A DNA stretch of 44,143 bases from Ga0077527 sp032128415 (GTDB lineage: Bacteria > Pseudomonadota > Gammaproteobacteria > Burkholderiales > SG8-41), in the NCBI GenBank assembly GCA_032128415.1, contig JAQBGW010000089.1, positions 1 through 44,143 on the forward strand, read 5' to 3'. The notes beneath the pieces were generated by a model, which saw only the letters and a program-made list of their open reading frames with translations, was not told the DNA's origin and did not search any database. Shown here piece after piece: positions 17,505 through 25,356 of this stretch. Position 1 is the stretch's first letter. Every line of letters begins with the position of its first letter. Position numbers and translations under genes: made by a program.

Positions 17505-18104
17505 ATGATGACACTCTACTCGGGCACCACTTGCCCCTTCAGCCAACGTTGCCGCTTCGTGCTTTACGAGAAGGGCATGGATTTCCAGATCATCGACGTT
17601 GATCTGTTCAACAAGCCGGAAGATCTCGCGGTGATGAATCCGTACAACCAGGTGCCGGTGCTGGTTGAGCGCGATTTGATTCTCTACGAATCGAACATCA
17701 TCAATGAATACATTGACGACCGTTTTCCCCATCCGCAACTGATGCCGGCGGATCCGGTGATGCGCGCCCGCGCGCGACTGTTTCTGTTCCGCTTCGAGCA
17801 GGAAATGTTCTCGCACGTGACGCTGATCGAAAAGGGCACGCAGAAGCAGGCCGACAAGGGTCGCCAGACCATCCGCGACAGCCTGACGCAGATCGCCCCG
17901 GTGTTCGCCAAGCAGAAATTCATGCTCGGCGAGGAGTTTTCCATGCTCGACGTGGCGATTGCGCCGCTGCTGTGGCGCCTGGATCACTATGGCGTCCAGT
18001 TGGGCAAGCAGGCCGCGCCGCTGATGAAATATGCCGAGCGGCTGTTCAGCCGTCCGGCGTACATCGATGCGTTGACGGCCTCCGAAAAGGTCATGCGGAA
18101 ATAG
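17505..18104 (+). CDS. sspA: Stringent starvation protein A (GST-fold RNA polymerase-associated protein)
   Basis: SspA-family regulator with a glutathione-transferase fold that binds RNA polymerase in the family's studied members. It has 199 residues. N-terminal thioredoxin-like domain begins TLYSGTTCPFSQRCR; the surface PHP motif typical of SspA is present in DDRFPHPQLMP. C-terminal helical domain follows. The petABC-sspA-sspB order is usual in beta-proteobacteria. The stop codon is followed after one base by a heptamer repeat array. Confidence 0.95.
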   Translation: MMTLYSGTTCPFSQRCRFVLYEKGMDFQIIDVDLFNKPEDLAVMNPYNQVPVLVERDLILYESNIINEYIDDRFPHPQLMPADPVMRARARLFLFRFEQEMFSHVTLIEKGTQKQADKGRQTIRDSLTQIAPVFAKQKFMLGEEFSMLDVAIAPLLWRLDHYGVQLGKQAAPLMKYAERLFSRPAYIDALTASEKVMRK

Positions 18105-18105
18105 A

Positions 18106-18219
18106 CAGTGCAGAATGCAGAGTGCAGAGTGCAAAGTGCAGAGTGAAAAAATTCAACACCTGAAGCTGGCGAACAGGGCAGGTTTCCGCTTTGTACTCTG
18201 CACTTTGCACTTTGCACTG
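18106..18219. repeat. Inverted heptamer repeat array between sspA and sspB
   Basis: Left arm 18106-18144 holds five GCAGAGT-like heptamers in tandem (GCAGAAT, GCAGAGT, GCAGAGT, GCAAAGT, GCAGAGT). After a 50-base spacer, the right arm 18195-18219 carries the same heptamer inverted (ACTCTGC, ACTTTGC, ACTTTGC, ACTG). 18129-18144 and 18195-18210 are perfect 16-base inverted copies, so the mRNA can form a long hairpin. The array starts right after the sspA stop and ends 7 bases before the sspB ATG. Confidence 0.9.
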
Positions 18220-18226
18220 GTTTGTC

Positions 18227-18661
18227 ATGGCTGAACGTTCGAACAAGCCCTATCTGATCCGCGCCATTCACGAATGGGCGTGCGATAGCGGCCTGACGCC
18301 GTATCTGTCGGTGAAGGTCGATGAAAACACCCGCGTGCCGGTCGAGCACATCAAGAACGGTGAAATCGTGCTCAATCTCAGCTACGACGCCACCCACAAG
18401 CTGACCATCGACAGTTACGGGATCCGGTTCTCCGCGCGTTTCGGCGGGGCGTCGCGCGAATGTTCGGTGCCGCTTGCTGCGGTGCAGGGGATATTCGCCC
18501 GTGAAAACGGGCAAGGTCTGTTCTTCCCCGCTGATGCAGAGGTTCAGTCGATGACGCCGGAAGGTGCGGCGCCGCACCCGGTATCGCCCGGGCAACCCGA
18601 TGACCCCAAGCCGGATACACCGGCGCCCGGTGGCCGGCCGCGCCTGCAGGTCGTCAAATAG
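18227..18661 (+). CDS. sspB: ClpXP protease adaptor SspB
   Basis: Adaptor that delivers ssrA-tagged and some other substrates to ClpXP. From ATG 18227 (MAERSNKPYLIRAIHEW) it has 144 residues. The folded substrate-binding domain spans about 1-110, followed by a Pro-rich linker and the C-terminal ClpX-binding tail GGRPRLQVVK. The frame is open further upstream into the repeat array, but that extension has only weak starts. No Shine-Dalgarno is visible since the repeat arm occupies its place, so translation may depend on sspA or on RNA folding. Confidence 0.93.
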   Translation: MAERSNKPYLIRAIHEWACDSGLTPYLSVKVDENTRVPVEHIKNGEIVLNLSYDATHKLTIDSYGIRFSARFGGASRECSVPLAAVQGIFARENGQGLFFPADAEVQSMTPEGAAPHPVSPGQPDDPKPDTPAPGGRPRLQVVK

Positions 18662-18690
18662 CCGTTACGCCGGCTCAATTTGACACTGCC

Positions 18691-18708
18691 CGGCACGCGC
18701 CGTTTTTT
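18691..18708 (+). terminator. Probable terminator after sspB
   Basis: A short GC-only stem CGGC, loop ACGC, GCCG is followed by six T. The stem is only 4 bp, so strength is uncertain, but the T-run and its place between convergent genes support the call. Confidence 0.5.
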
Positions 18709-18746
18709 GTAGGCAGGGTTGCTGGAGCGCCAGGCGTACCCGGCGG

Positions 18747-20630
18747 TTACCGGCCGAATAGACCCTTGAGTTTGTCCCTGGTGCTGGTGCCAGGACTCGC
18801 AGCGTTTTTCTTCGCGGGGTCGGTTGCTGCGGCACCACCGCCGAGGCTTTTTTGCAGTTGGTCGGTAATCGCCTGCTTCACCGCATTCTTTGCCGTCGCG
18901 CCAAAATCCAGCTTGTAGGACGGCGCCGCGAGCGGTCCCGAGACGCGCACCGGCACGGTGATGCCGCGCAGATCATCGGTATCACGCCCGCCCTGTCCTT
19001 TGCTGGTGGCGACGATCGATGCCTTGACCAGGTAATTGAGGCTGTCCGCACCGATGTTGATTTCACCTGCCCCGCCTACCCGCAGCAGCGGTGACTTGAG
19101 CGACAGGTCGTTGTTGTAGGCAACACCGTTGGTAATCTTGAATGTCGCTGTGAGTTCGGAAAAGCCGGTTTTCTGATTCTGGTCGGATGCCTGCGTCTGT
19201 TCTCCACCCAACGCACCGAGCTTTGCCTTGGCATTGCGTATCGAGCCGGCGATGTCGATGCCCCTGACCGCACCGTCGGCCAGCTTCACGTCGGCATTGC
19301 CGTTGAGCGATTTCTTCAGCGCACTCACGGTATTCCCATACGTGGTCACATTGAGCATGACATCGCCTTTGCCTTCGAGCTTGTCGTTGTTGGCGAGGTC
19401 CTTGAGGAACAGACCTGCATTGATGCCTTTCATGTTGTGCCTGATAGTGAACGCCGGAACATTCTGCGCCGCGTTGATCGCGATCGCGCTGGTCAGTGTG
19501 CCCTCATAGAAGTTGGCGGTGAGCGGATTCAGGTCCACATGCCCGCCGTTCGCCTTGAGGTCGATACGCAGGTTGGAAACCTTGACGTTGTTGGCCTTGA
19601 AGGCGCCGACTTTCAGCGTGCCCGCAGCGCGCAGCCCCCTCAAAGCCGACAGATCGAACGGCTGCTCTTTCTCCGGCTGCCTGGCGGCGCCGGGGGATGA
19701 CCCGCCGCCCGCCGGCTGCGGCAGATAACGATCGAGGTCAATCTGGTCGATTTCGACATCAAAGTTATAGGTCGGCGTCGCAAAGCCGGCGATGTCGAGC
19801 CGGGCTTTCACACTGCTGTCCACGAGCTTGCCGGCGAGACTGGTACGGATGTGTTCCTTTGCGCCGTCTATGTCTGCGCTACCGGTCAATTTGACGGCGA
19901 GGCCCGAGAGACCCGCAGCTGCGCCTTTTGCTTCGAGTGCGAGATCGGCCAGAGTCAGCGATTTTTTCTCGGGGTTAAACGTCATCCGTGTTTTCAGCGC
20001 GACCGGCAGATCGATCTTCGGTTGGTCACCCTGGAGGTGAACCGAGAATTCAACATTGGTCGGAACGCCCGGCGCCAGCCGCCCGGTCTTGAAGTTGAGC
20101 TTCGACAACACGTACTTCGTTCCCGCAGCGGCGTCGGCATAGTTGATCGTGGCATTGATGATCTCGACACCGGCGATGTCCACCTTGAAGTCGGAGCGAG
20201 CGTCCTTGGCCGGCGCCACCTCCTTCGCCGATGAAGGGCTCGTCAGATCATCAATGTTGGTCTTGCCGTCCTTGGCCTTCACAATGCTGGCACGCAACCC
20301 GCCGAGCCGTACCGTGTCCACGATCGCCTGGCCCGACAGCAGGGGCAGCAACTGAAGGGAGACGCGTAATTCTTCCAGCGCGGCAAATTCCTTGTTGCTC
20401 GCACGTTCTGACAATGAGGCCTTGCCGATCTTCGCGCCGATGTTCGGCCAGAAGGAGAGCCCGATATTGCCCTCGAGCTTGAGTGTGCGCTGCGTTTTAT
20501 CCTTCACCGCCTGAACGATCTGCGGCTTGTACTGGTTGGGGTCAAAGGTGGCGGCGATATAGGCCAGTACAGCGCCTGCCAGGAGGATCAATCCGCTGAA
20601 TGTGAACAGCGTGTATTTGAGAATTTTCAT
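18747..20630 (-). CDS. AsmA family protein
   Basis: Large envelope protein, 627 residues, with one N-terminal membrane anchor (residues about 5-28) and a long periplasmic beta-rich body. AsmA-like proteins are related to lipid-transfer bridge proteins of the outer envelope. Recognisable parts are the N-terminal AsmA module (YKPQIVQAVKDKTQRTLKLEGNI and SFWPNIGAKIGKASLSE) and the C-terminal domain with KLADGAVRGIDIAGSIRNAKAKLG. The C-terminus is Ala/Lys-rich and low complexity. It converges on sspB. Confidence 0.88.
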   Translation of the reverse strand: MKILKYTLFTFSGLILLAGAVLAYIAATFDPNQYKPQIVQAVKDKTQRTLKLEGNIGLSFWPNIGAKIGKASLSERASNKEFAALEELRVSLQLLPLLSGQAIVDTVRLGGLRASIVKAKDGKTNIDDLTSPSSAKEVAPAKDARSDFKVDIAGVEIINATINYADAAAGTKYVLSKLNFKTGRLAPGVPTNVEFSVHLQGDQPKIDLPVALKTRMTFNPEKKSLTLADLALEAKGAAAGLSGLAVKLTGSADIDGAKEHIRTSLAGKLVDSSVKARLDIAGFATPTYNFDVEIDQIDLDRYLPQPAGGGSSPGAARQPEKEQPFDLSALRGLRAAGTLKVGAFKANNVKVSNLRIDLKANGGHVDLNPLTANFYEGTLTSAIAINAAQNVPAFTIRHNMKGINAGLFLKDLANNDKLEGKGDVMLNVTTYGNTVSALKKSLNGNADVKLADGAVRGIDIAGSIRNAKAKLGALGGEQTQASDQNQKTGFSELTATFKITNGVAYNNDLSLKSPLLRVGGAGEINIGADSLNYLVKASIVATSKGQGGRDTDDLRGITVPVRVSGPLAAPSYKLDFGATAKNAVKQAITDQLQKSLGGGAAATDPAKKNAASPGTSTRDKLKGLFGR

Positions 20631-20698
20631 AATATCGATTTCTTTCTACGGTATTTCAAAAAGTGGATTCTGGGCTGCCTGACATCGAAGGGCGATGC

Positions 20699-21592
20699 TT
20701 AACTGCACCGTCTGCGGATTTCGTTGATCACCGCAGCGTTGTCGAGTTCGGCTTCACCTTGTTTCATGCAGCCCTCGACGATATCGGTGTAAGTCGCGGT
20801 CAGCGGCAACTGCTGCTGCAGGCGCTCTGCCAGTTCCAGCATCAGTGAAAAATCCTTCAGGGATTGCGCGATTTTGCCATGCGGCGTGAAATCGCCATCG
20901 ATCATTTTCTTGCCCTTGATGTCCATGATCTGCGAATAAGCCGCTGAATCGCGCGCTACTGCGAGCAGCCGTGCGGGGTCGAGGCCCATGCGCTCGGCGA
21001 ACACCAGGCCTTCGGCGAGTGCCGCGCGATTGATGCCGAGGATCAGGTTGATGGCGAGCTTGGCGCGGCCGCCGTTGCCGGCGGCGCCGAGGTGGTGCCG
21101 CCGCGGGCAGAGTGCGTCGAGCACATCACTTACTGCATCCGCTGCTGCCGGATCGCCACCGACGAGACCCAGTGCTTCACCGCGCGCGGCCTGCTCGCTG
21201 GTGCCGGAGACCGGCATTTCGATGAAACGCAGGCGATTTTCCGGCAGACGCTGCGCCAGCGCAGAAATGCGATCCGGATCGCAGGTGCTGACACAGATCG
21301 CGGTGATCGACGGCGCATCCGCGGGCAGTGCGGCGAGCAGTCCCTGCGGGCCCTCGAGCGTGGCTTCGACCTGATCGGTGTTGAACACGGCAATGATCAC
21401 GATGCGGCAGGTGCGGGCGATTTCAGCTGGTGATGCCGCAGCTTTACCGCCGAATGCCGCGAGCGCCGCAGACCTGGCGGGATCGACGTCATAGCCGACC
21501 ACTGTATGGCCGGCAGCAGCGAGGCGTCGTGCGCAGGCAGTGCCCATCAGGCCGTTGCCGATAATGCCGACCGAAGTGTCAGTGTTATTCAT
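20699..21592 (-). CDS. NAD(P)-dependent beta-hydroxyacid dehydrogenase (3-hydroxyisobutyrate dehydrogenase family)
   Basis: Oxidoreductase of 297 residues. N-terminal Rossmann motif GIIGNGLMGTACARRL, the substrate-binding segment MPVSGTSEQAARG (usually DAPVSGG; here the first residues differ), and the catalytic Lys178 in GNGGRAKLAINLILG. A C-terminal all-alpha dimerisation domain follows. Substrate unknown; relatives act on tartronate semialdehyde, 3-hydroxyisobutyrate or succinic semialdehyde. It lies 68 bases before asmA in the same direction. Confidence 0.88.
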   Translation of the reverse strand: MNNTDTSVGIIGNGLMGTACARRLAAAGHTVVGYDVDPARSAALAAFGGKAAASPAEIARTCRIVIIAVFNTDQVEATLEGPQGLLAALPADAPSITAICVSTCDPDRISALAQRLPENRLRFIEMPVSGTSEQAARGEALGLVGGDPAAADAVSDVLDALCPRRHHLGAAGNGGRAKLAINLILGINRAALAEGLVFAERMGLDPARLLAVARDSAAYSQIMDIKGKKMIDGDFTPHGKIAQSLKDFSLMLELAERLQQQLPLTATYTDIVEGCMKQGEAELDNAAVINEIRRRCS

Positions 21593-21659
21593 CTTTTTCA
21601 GAGGGTGATTGCTTGAGGTGAGTGCGTAATTATAGGAGGCCCGGCTCGCAGCGAGGCGC

Positions 21660-21665
21660 TATAAT
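21660..21665 (+). promoter_or_regulatory. -10 element for tRNA-Thr
   Basis: A perfect TATAAT lies 11 bases before the tRNA 5' end, with a GC-rich discriminator (CCGCCC) as in stringently controlled stable-RNA promoters. No good -35 hexamer is seen at normal spacing. Confidence 0.6.
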
Positions 21666-21675
21666 CCGCCCTCGC

Positions 21676-21751
21676 GCCGGCATAGCTCAGTTGGTAGAGC
21701 AACTGATTTGTAATCAGTAGGTCGTCTGTTCGATTCAGACTGTCGGCACCA
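21676..21751 (+). tRNA. tRNA-Thr (anticodon UGU)
   Basis: A full 76-base cloverleaf with encoded CCA. Acceptor stem GCCGGCA pairs with TGTCGGC (one G-U); D-arm GCTCAGTTGGTAGAGC; anticodon arm ACTGA-TTTGTAA-TCAGT gives anticodon TGT; T-arm with GTTCGATTC. The 3' end is part of a longer inverted repeat with the downstream trailer (see 21738-21779). Confidence 0.97.
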
Positions 21752-21779
21752 TCGCCTTCGGCAGATGGTGCGGACAGTC
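21738..21779 (+). other. Long hairpin formed by the tRNA-Thr 3' end and its trailer
   Basis: Bases 21738-21744 and 21746-21753, which are the 3' T-stem, acceptor strand and CCA end of the tRNA, pair with 21764-21771 and 21773-21779 in the trailer: 7 + 8 bp with a single G-G mismatch. The loop GCCTTCGGCA can form a small inner stem. There is no U-run, so it is not a plain terminator. Confidence 0.7.
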
Positions 21780-21852
21780 GGTGCGTAAGCAATATAATCC
21801 AATATAATCAATGGGTTACGTAATTCGCCAGCGTAGGGCGACCGGTGTTGTG

Positions 21853-21907
21853 TAGTGGCGTGGCGGTATTGAATCTTTTTGTGGATGCCTCATCTAACAC
21901 GCCACTA
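21853..21907. other. 10-bp inverted repeat in the leader of the Gld-like operon
   Basis: TAGTGGCGTG at 21853-21862 and CACGCCACTA at 21898-21907 are perfect inverted copies separated by 35 bases. It ends 47 bases before the ABC ATPase start. It could be a leader hairpin or protein-binding site. Confidence 0.45.
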
Positions 21908-21954
21908 AAACCGCGCAGATGCATTCATGACGCGCAGAAGAACGGAGAGAGAAA

Positions 21955-22695
21955 TTGATTAACGTAGAACATCTGGTCAAGGCCTTCGGCCCCAAGCTGG
22001 CGGTGAATGATGTGTCATTCAGCGTCGAGCGCGGCGAGGTGCTGGGTTTTCTCGGCCCCAACGGCGCCGGCAAATCCACCACCATGCGCATGATTACCGG
22101 GTATTACCCGCCGACCTCCGGCAAAATCACCGTCGGCGGCCATGACATGGTCGAGAACCCGATCGCCGCCAAACGCCTGATTGGCTACCTGCCGGAAAAT
22201 GCGCCGGGTTATGCCGACATGACAGTCAACGGTTTTCTCAATTTTTGCGCCGAACTGCGCGGCCTGCAGGGCGATGCGCGCAAGCGCGCCGTGTATCACG
22301 CGGTCGAACTGTGTTTTCTCGATAGCGTGCTCTATCAGTCGATCGACACGCTGTCCAAAGGCTACAAGCATCGCACCTGCCTTGCGCAGTCGCTGATCCA
22401 CGATCCCGATGTGCTGATCCTTGACGAGCCCACCGACGGCCTCGATCCCAACCAGAAGCACGAGGTGCGTGGCCTGATCAAGCGCTTGGGTGAAAACAAA
22501 GTTATCATTTTCTCCACACATATCCTTGAAGAAGTCGAGGCGGCCTGTACGAGGGTCATCATCATCGACCGCGGCCGCATCGTCGCCAGCGGCACGCCGG
22601 CGGAACTGAAGGCGCGCTCACCCGAAGGCAAACTCGACGAGGTGTTCCGTGCGATCACGCTGCCGGACACCGTCAAGGCGGAGGTGCGCGCATGA
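21955..22695 (+). CDS. ABC transporter ATP-binding protein, GldA-like
   Basis: Cytoplasmic ATPase subunit of 246 residues. Walker A GPNGAGKST at 34-42, signature LSKGYKHR in place of the usual LSGGQ (typical of the GldA/NatA-like group), Walker B VLILDEPTDGLDP and switch His in IFSTHILEEVE. Start is TTG at 21955, chosen because GGAGAGAG lies just upstream and homologous proteins begin near here. The stop overlaps the next gene by 4 bases. It resembles GldA of the Bacteroidetes gliding system, but motility is not implied. Confidence 0.92.
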   Translation: MINVEHLVKAFGPKLAVNDVSFSVERGEVLGFLGPNGAGKSTTMRMITGYYPPTSGKITVGGHDMVENPIAAKRLIGYLPENAPGYADMTVNGFLNFCAELRGLQGDARKRAVYHAVELCFLDSVLYQSIDTLSKGYKHRTCLAQSLIHDPDVLILDEPTDGLDPNQKHEVRGLIKRLGENKVIIFSTHILEEVEAACTRVIIIDRGRIVASGTPAELKARSPEGKLDEVFRAITLPDTVKAEVRA

Positions 22696-23435
22696 ACGCC
22701 TGGGCCAATATCAGGACCATCATGAAGCGCGAGCTTTCCGGCTATTTCACTTCGCCGATCGCCTACGTGTTTCTGGTCATTTTTCTGCTGCTGACGGCAT
22801 TCTTTACGTTCACCATCGGCAATTTCTTCGAGCGCGGTGAAGCCTCGCTGGTGTCGTTCTTCACCTGGCATCCGTGGTTGTACCTGTTCCTGGTGCCTGC
22901 AGTCGGCATGCGGCTGTGGTCGGAGGAGCGGCGGATGGGCACGATGGAATTGCTGCTGACCATGCCGATCACCAGTTGGCAGGCCATCGTCGGCAAGTTC
23001 CTCGCCTCGTGGCTGTTTCTGGCGCTGGCGCTGGCGCTGACTTTTCCGGTGATGATTACCGTGAATTATTTCGGCAATCCGGACAACGGCGTCATAGTCG
23101 CCGGTTACTTCGGCAGCCTGATGCTTGCCGGCACCTATCTTGCGGTGAGCTGCATGACTTCGGCGCTGACCCGGAATCAGGTCATCAGTTTCATTCTGTC
23201 GGTGATGATTTGCCTGTTCCTGATCCTCGCCGGCTACACGCCGGTTACCGATCTGCTGTCGCGGTTCGCCAGCCCGGTGGTAGTCGATGTGGTTGCGGCA
23301 TTCTCGGTGATGACGCATTTCGAAGGTTTCCAGCGCGGTGTTCTCGACACGCGCGACGTGGTGTTCTTCGCTTCGGTGATCGGCTTCATGCTGTTCACCA
23401 CCGGCGTGATCATTCGCAACCAGCGTTCAGGATGA
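22692..23435 (+). CDS. ABC transporter permease, GldF-like
   Basis: Inner-membrane permease of 247 residues with six hydrophobic segments; N-terminal cytoplasmic MKRELSGYFTSPIAYVFL is characteristic of the ABC-2/GldF group. The segment WSEERRMGTMELLLTMPIT precedes the second helix, as in this family. Overlaps the ATPase gene and is followed 19 bases later by the GldG-like gene. Confidence 0.9.
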   Translation: MNAWANIRTIMKRELSGYFTSPIAYVFLVIFLLLTAFFTFTIGNFFERGEASLVSFFTWHPWLYLFLVPAVGMRLWSEERRMGTMELLLTMPITSWQAIVGKFLASWLFLALALALTFPVMITVNYFGNPDNGVIVAGYFGSLMLAGTYLAVSCMTSALTRNQVISFILSVMICLFLILAGYTPVTDLLSRFASPVVVDVVAAFSVMTHFEGFQRGVLDTRDVVFFASVIGFMLFTTGVIIRNQRSG

Positions 23436-23454
23436 TGTAACGGAAAACCAGACG

Positions 23455-25356
23455 ATGAAAAACAAAAATCTTGAAACCTTGATGTACTCCGCCGGCGGCG
23501 TTATCGCACTGGCGCTGATCCTCGTTGCCGCCAATTTCATTTTCAGCGCGTTGAATGCCCGCATCGACCTGACCGAAGGCCGCGTCTATACGTTGTCGGA
23601 CGGCACGCGTTCGATTCTGTCGAAGCTCGAGGCGCCGGTGAAAATCCGCCTCTATTACACCCAGGGCAGTGCCGCTGTGCCGCCGGGGCTGAAGACTTTT
23701 GCCGGCCGCGTGGAAGATCTGCTCAGCGAATACAAGGCCGCGTCCAACGGCAAGGTCATTATCGAAAAATTCAATCCTCAGCCGGATTCGGATGCCGAGG
23801 ATTCGGCGGCACTCGACAACGTCGAAGGCCAGATGACCAACACCGGCGAGAAGTTCTATCTCGGTCTGTCAGTGTCTTTTCTGGACCAGAAGTCATCGAT
23901 CCCCGTGCTGACGCCGGATCGCGAGCGTCTGCTCGAGTACGACATCACGCGCTCGATTTCCCAGGTGGGGCAGGCGAAAAAGCCGGTCATCGGCATCATG
24001 AGCCACCTGCCGGTGCTGGGGCGTTCGCTGGATCCGATAAAAAAACAGCAGCCGATGGATCCATGGGTGCTGGCCGCCGAGCTGAAGCGGATATTCGACG
24101 TGCGCAAAGTCGAAATGGACGCCACCAAAATCGACGACGACATCAAAGTGATGCTGGTAATCCATCCGCGCGACATCATGGAGCCCACGGAGTACGCGCT
24201 GGACCAGTTCATCATGCGTGGCGGCAAGCTGATCACCTTTGTCGATACCTACGCCTACTTCGATCAGCAACCCGACTTGCAGAACCCGTTCGGCGGCAGT
24301 GCCGCAGGGCAATCCGCGTACACCAGTCTGTTCAGGGCCTGGGGTGTAGAGCCCAGCCACGGCAAGGTTGTTGCTGATCTGACGTTCGCCAGCGGCGAAG
24401 GCCCGCGGCTGTTGCCGACACTGCTGTCACTGAATGCCGAAGCGCTGAACATGGATGACGTGGTGACCAGTCAGGTCGGCACATTGCTGATCCCGTTCGG
24501 CGGCAGCTTCACCATCAAAGCGCCGGAACACCTGAAACTGACCACACTGGTACATACTTCGAAGAACTCGATGCTGGCCGACCTGATTATTGCGACGCTG
24601 TCGGGCGAACCGTCGACCCGCGGTTTCCAGCCGTCGGGCAAGGAAGAGCCGCTGGCGTTCCGGCTGACCGGAAAATTCAAGACGGCATTTCCCAACGGCA
24701 GACCTGCTGATCCGTATGCTCGTGGCAAAAAAGTGGATCCTGTGCAGTTCGAGGCTGATCGCAAGTCGCATCTGCGCGAGGCGGCTGCGGAAAATACCGT
24801 GGTCGTCGTCGGTGATGCCGATATGCTGACCGATGGTGCCGCAGTCGATATTCAGGAAATCTTCGGCCAGCGTGTGGCCGTGCCCCGCAACGGCAACCTG
24901 GCCTTTGCACAAGGTCTGGTCGAGCAGATGGCGGGTGACAGCGCGCTGATCAGTCTGCGCAGTCGTGCGGCGTTCAGCCGGCCGCTGACAGTACTCAGGC
25001 AGTTGGAAGCGCGGGCGCAGGAGACCTATCTCGGCAAAATCAAAGGTCTGGAAGACACGCTGAACCAGACCACCGAAAAACTGCAGGCGTTGCAAAAAGG
25101 CGGAAAATCAATTGGTGCCGGCGCCATCCTGACGGCAGAGCAGCAGGTGGAATTGGAAAACTTCCGCAAAAAATCGATCGAGGTGCGCAAGGAACTGAAA
25201 GAAGTTCGCAAGAACCTGCGTGAAGATACCGATGCGCTGCAACTGTGGACCAAGGTGATCAATATTGCGCTGGTACCGCTGTTGGTAATGGTGCTGGGAA
25301 TTGTGCTGGCAGTGATCAAGCGTCGCCAGGCCAATGCCCGGGTACGTGCCTCATGA
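23455..25356 (+). CDS. GldG-like ABC-associated auxiliary protein
   Basis: A 633-residue protein with an N-terminal membrane helix (about 12-33), the conserved start IDLTEGRVYTLSDGTRSIL of the GldG/ABC-type uncharacterised family, a large periplasmic region (about 40-500), a coiled-coil-like segment (about 515-595, rich in Lys/Glu/Gln) and a C-terminal helix (about 603-622). In other bacteria this protein is always encoded with the ATPase and permease above. Its molecular role is unknown. Stop overlaps the next start (ATGA). Confidence 0.88.
   Translation: MKNKNLETLMYSAGGVIALALILVAANFIFSALNARIDLTEGRVYTLSDGTRSILSKLEAPVKIRLYYTQGSAAVPPGLKTFAGRVEDLLSEYKAASNGKVIIEKFNPQPDSDAEDSAALDNVEGQMTNTGEKFYLGLSVSFLDQKSSIPVLTPDRERLLEYDITRSISQVGQAKKPVIGIMSHLPVLGRSLDPIKKQQPMDPWVLAAELKRIFDVRKVEMDATKIDDDIKVMLVIHPRDIMEPTEYALDQFIMRGGKLITFVDTYAYFDQQPDLQNPFGGSAAGQSAYTSLFRAWGVEPSHGKVVADLTFASGEGPRLLPTLLSLNAEALNMDDVVTSQVGTLLIPFGGSFTIKAPEHLKLTTLVHTSKNSMLADLIIATLSGEPSTRGFQPSGKEEPLAFRLTGKFKTAFPNGRPADPYARGKKVDPVQFEADRKSHLREAAAENTVVVVGDADMLTDGAAVDIQEIFGQRVAVPRNGNLAFAQGLVEQMAGDSALISLRSRAAFSRPLTVLRQLEARAQETYLGKIKGLEDTLNQTTEKLQALQKGGKSIGAGAILTAEQQVELENFRKKSIEVRKELKEVRKNLREDTDALQLWTKVINIALVPLLVMVLGIVLAVIKRRQANARVRAS

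Noticed and set aside
21892..21898. ATCTAAC resembling an attC R'' box
   Set aside because: No GTTRRRY partner within 150 bases downstream and no attC-like inner pairing.
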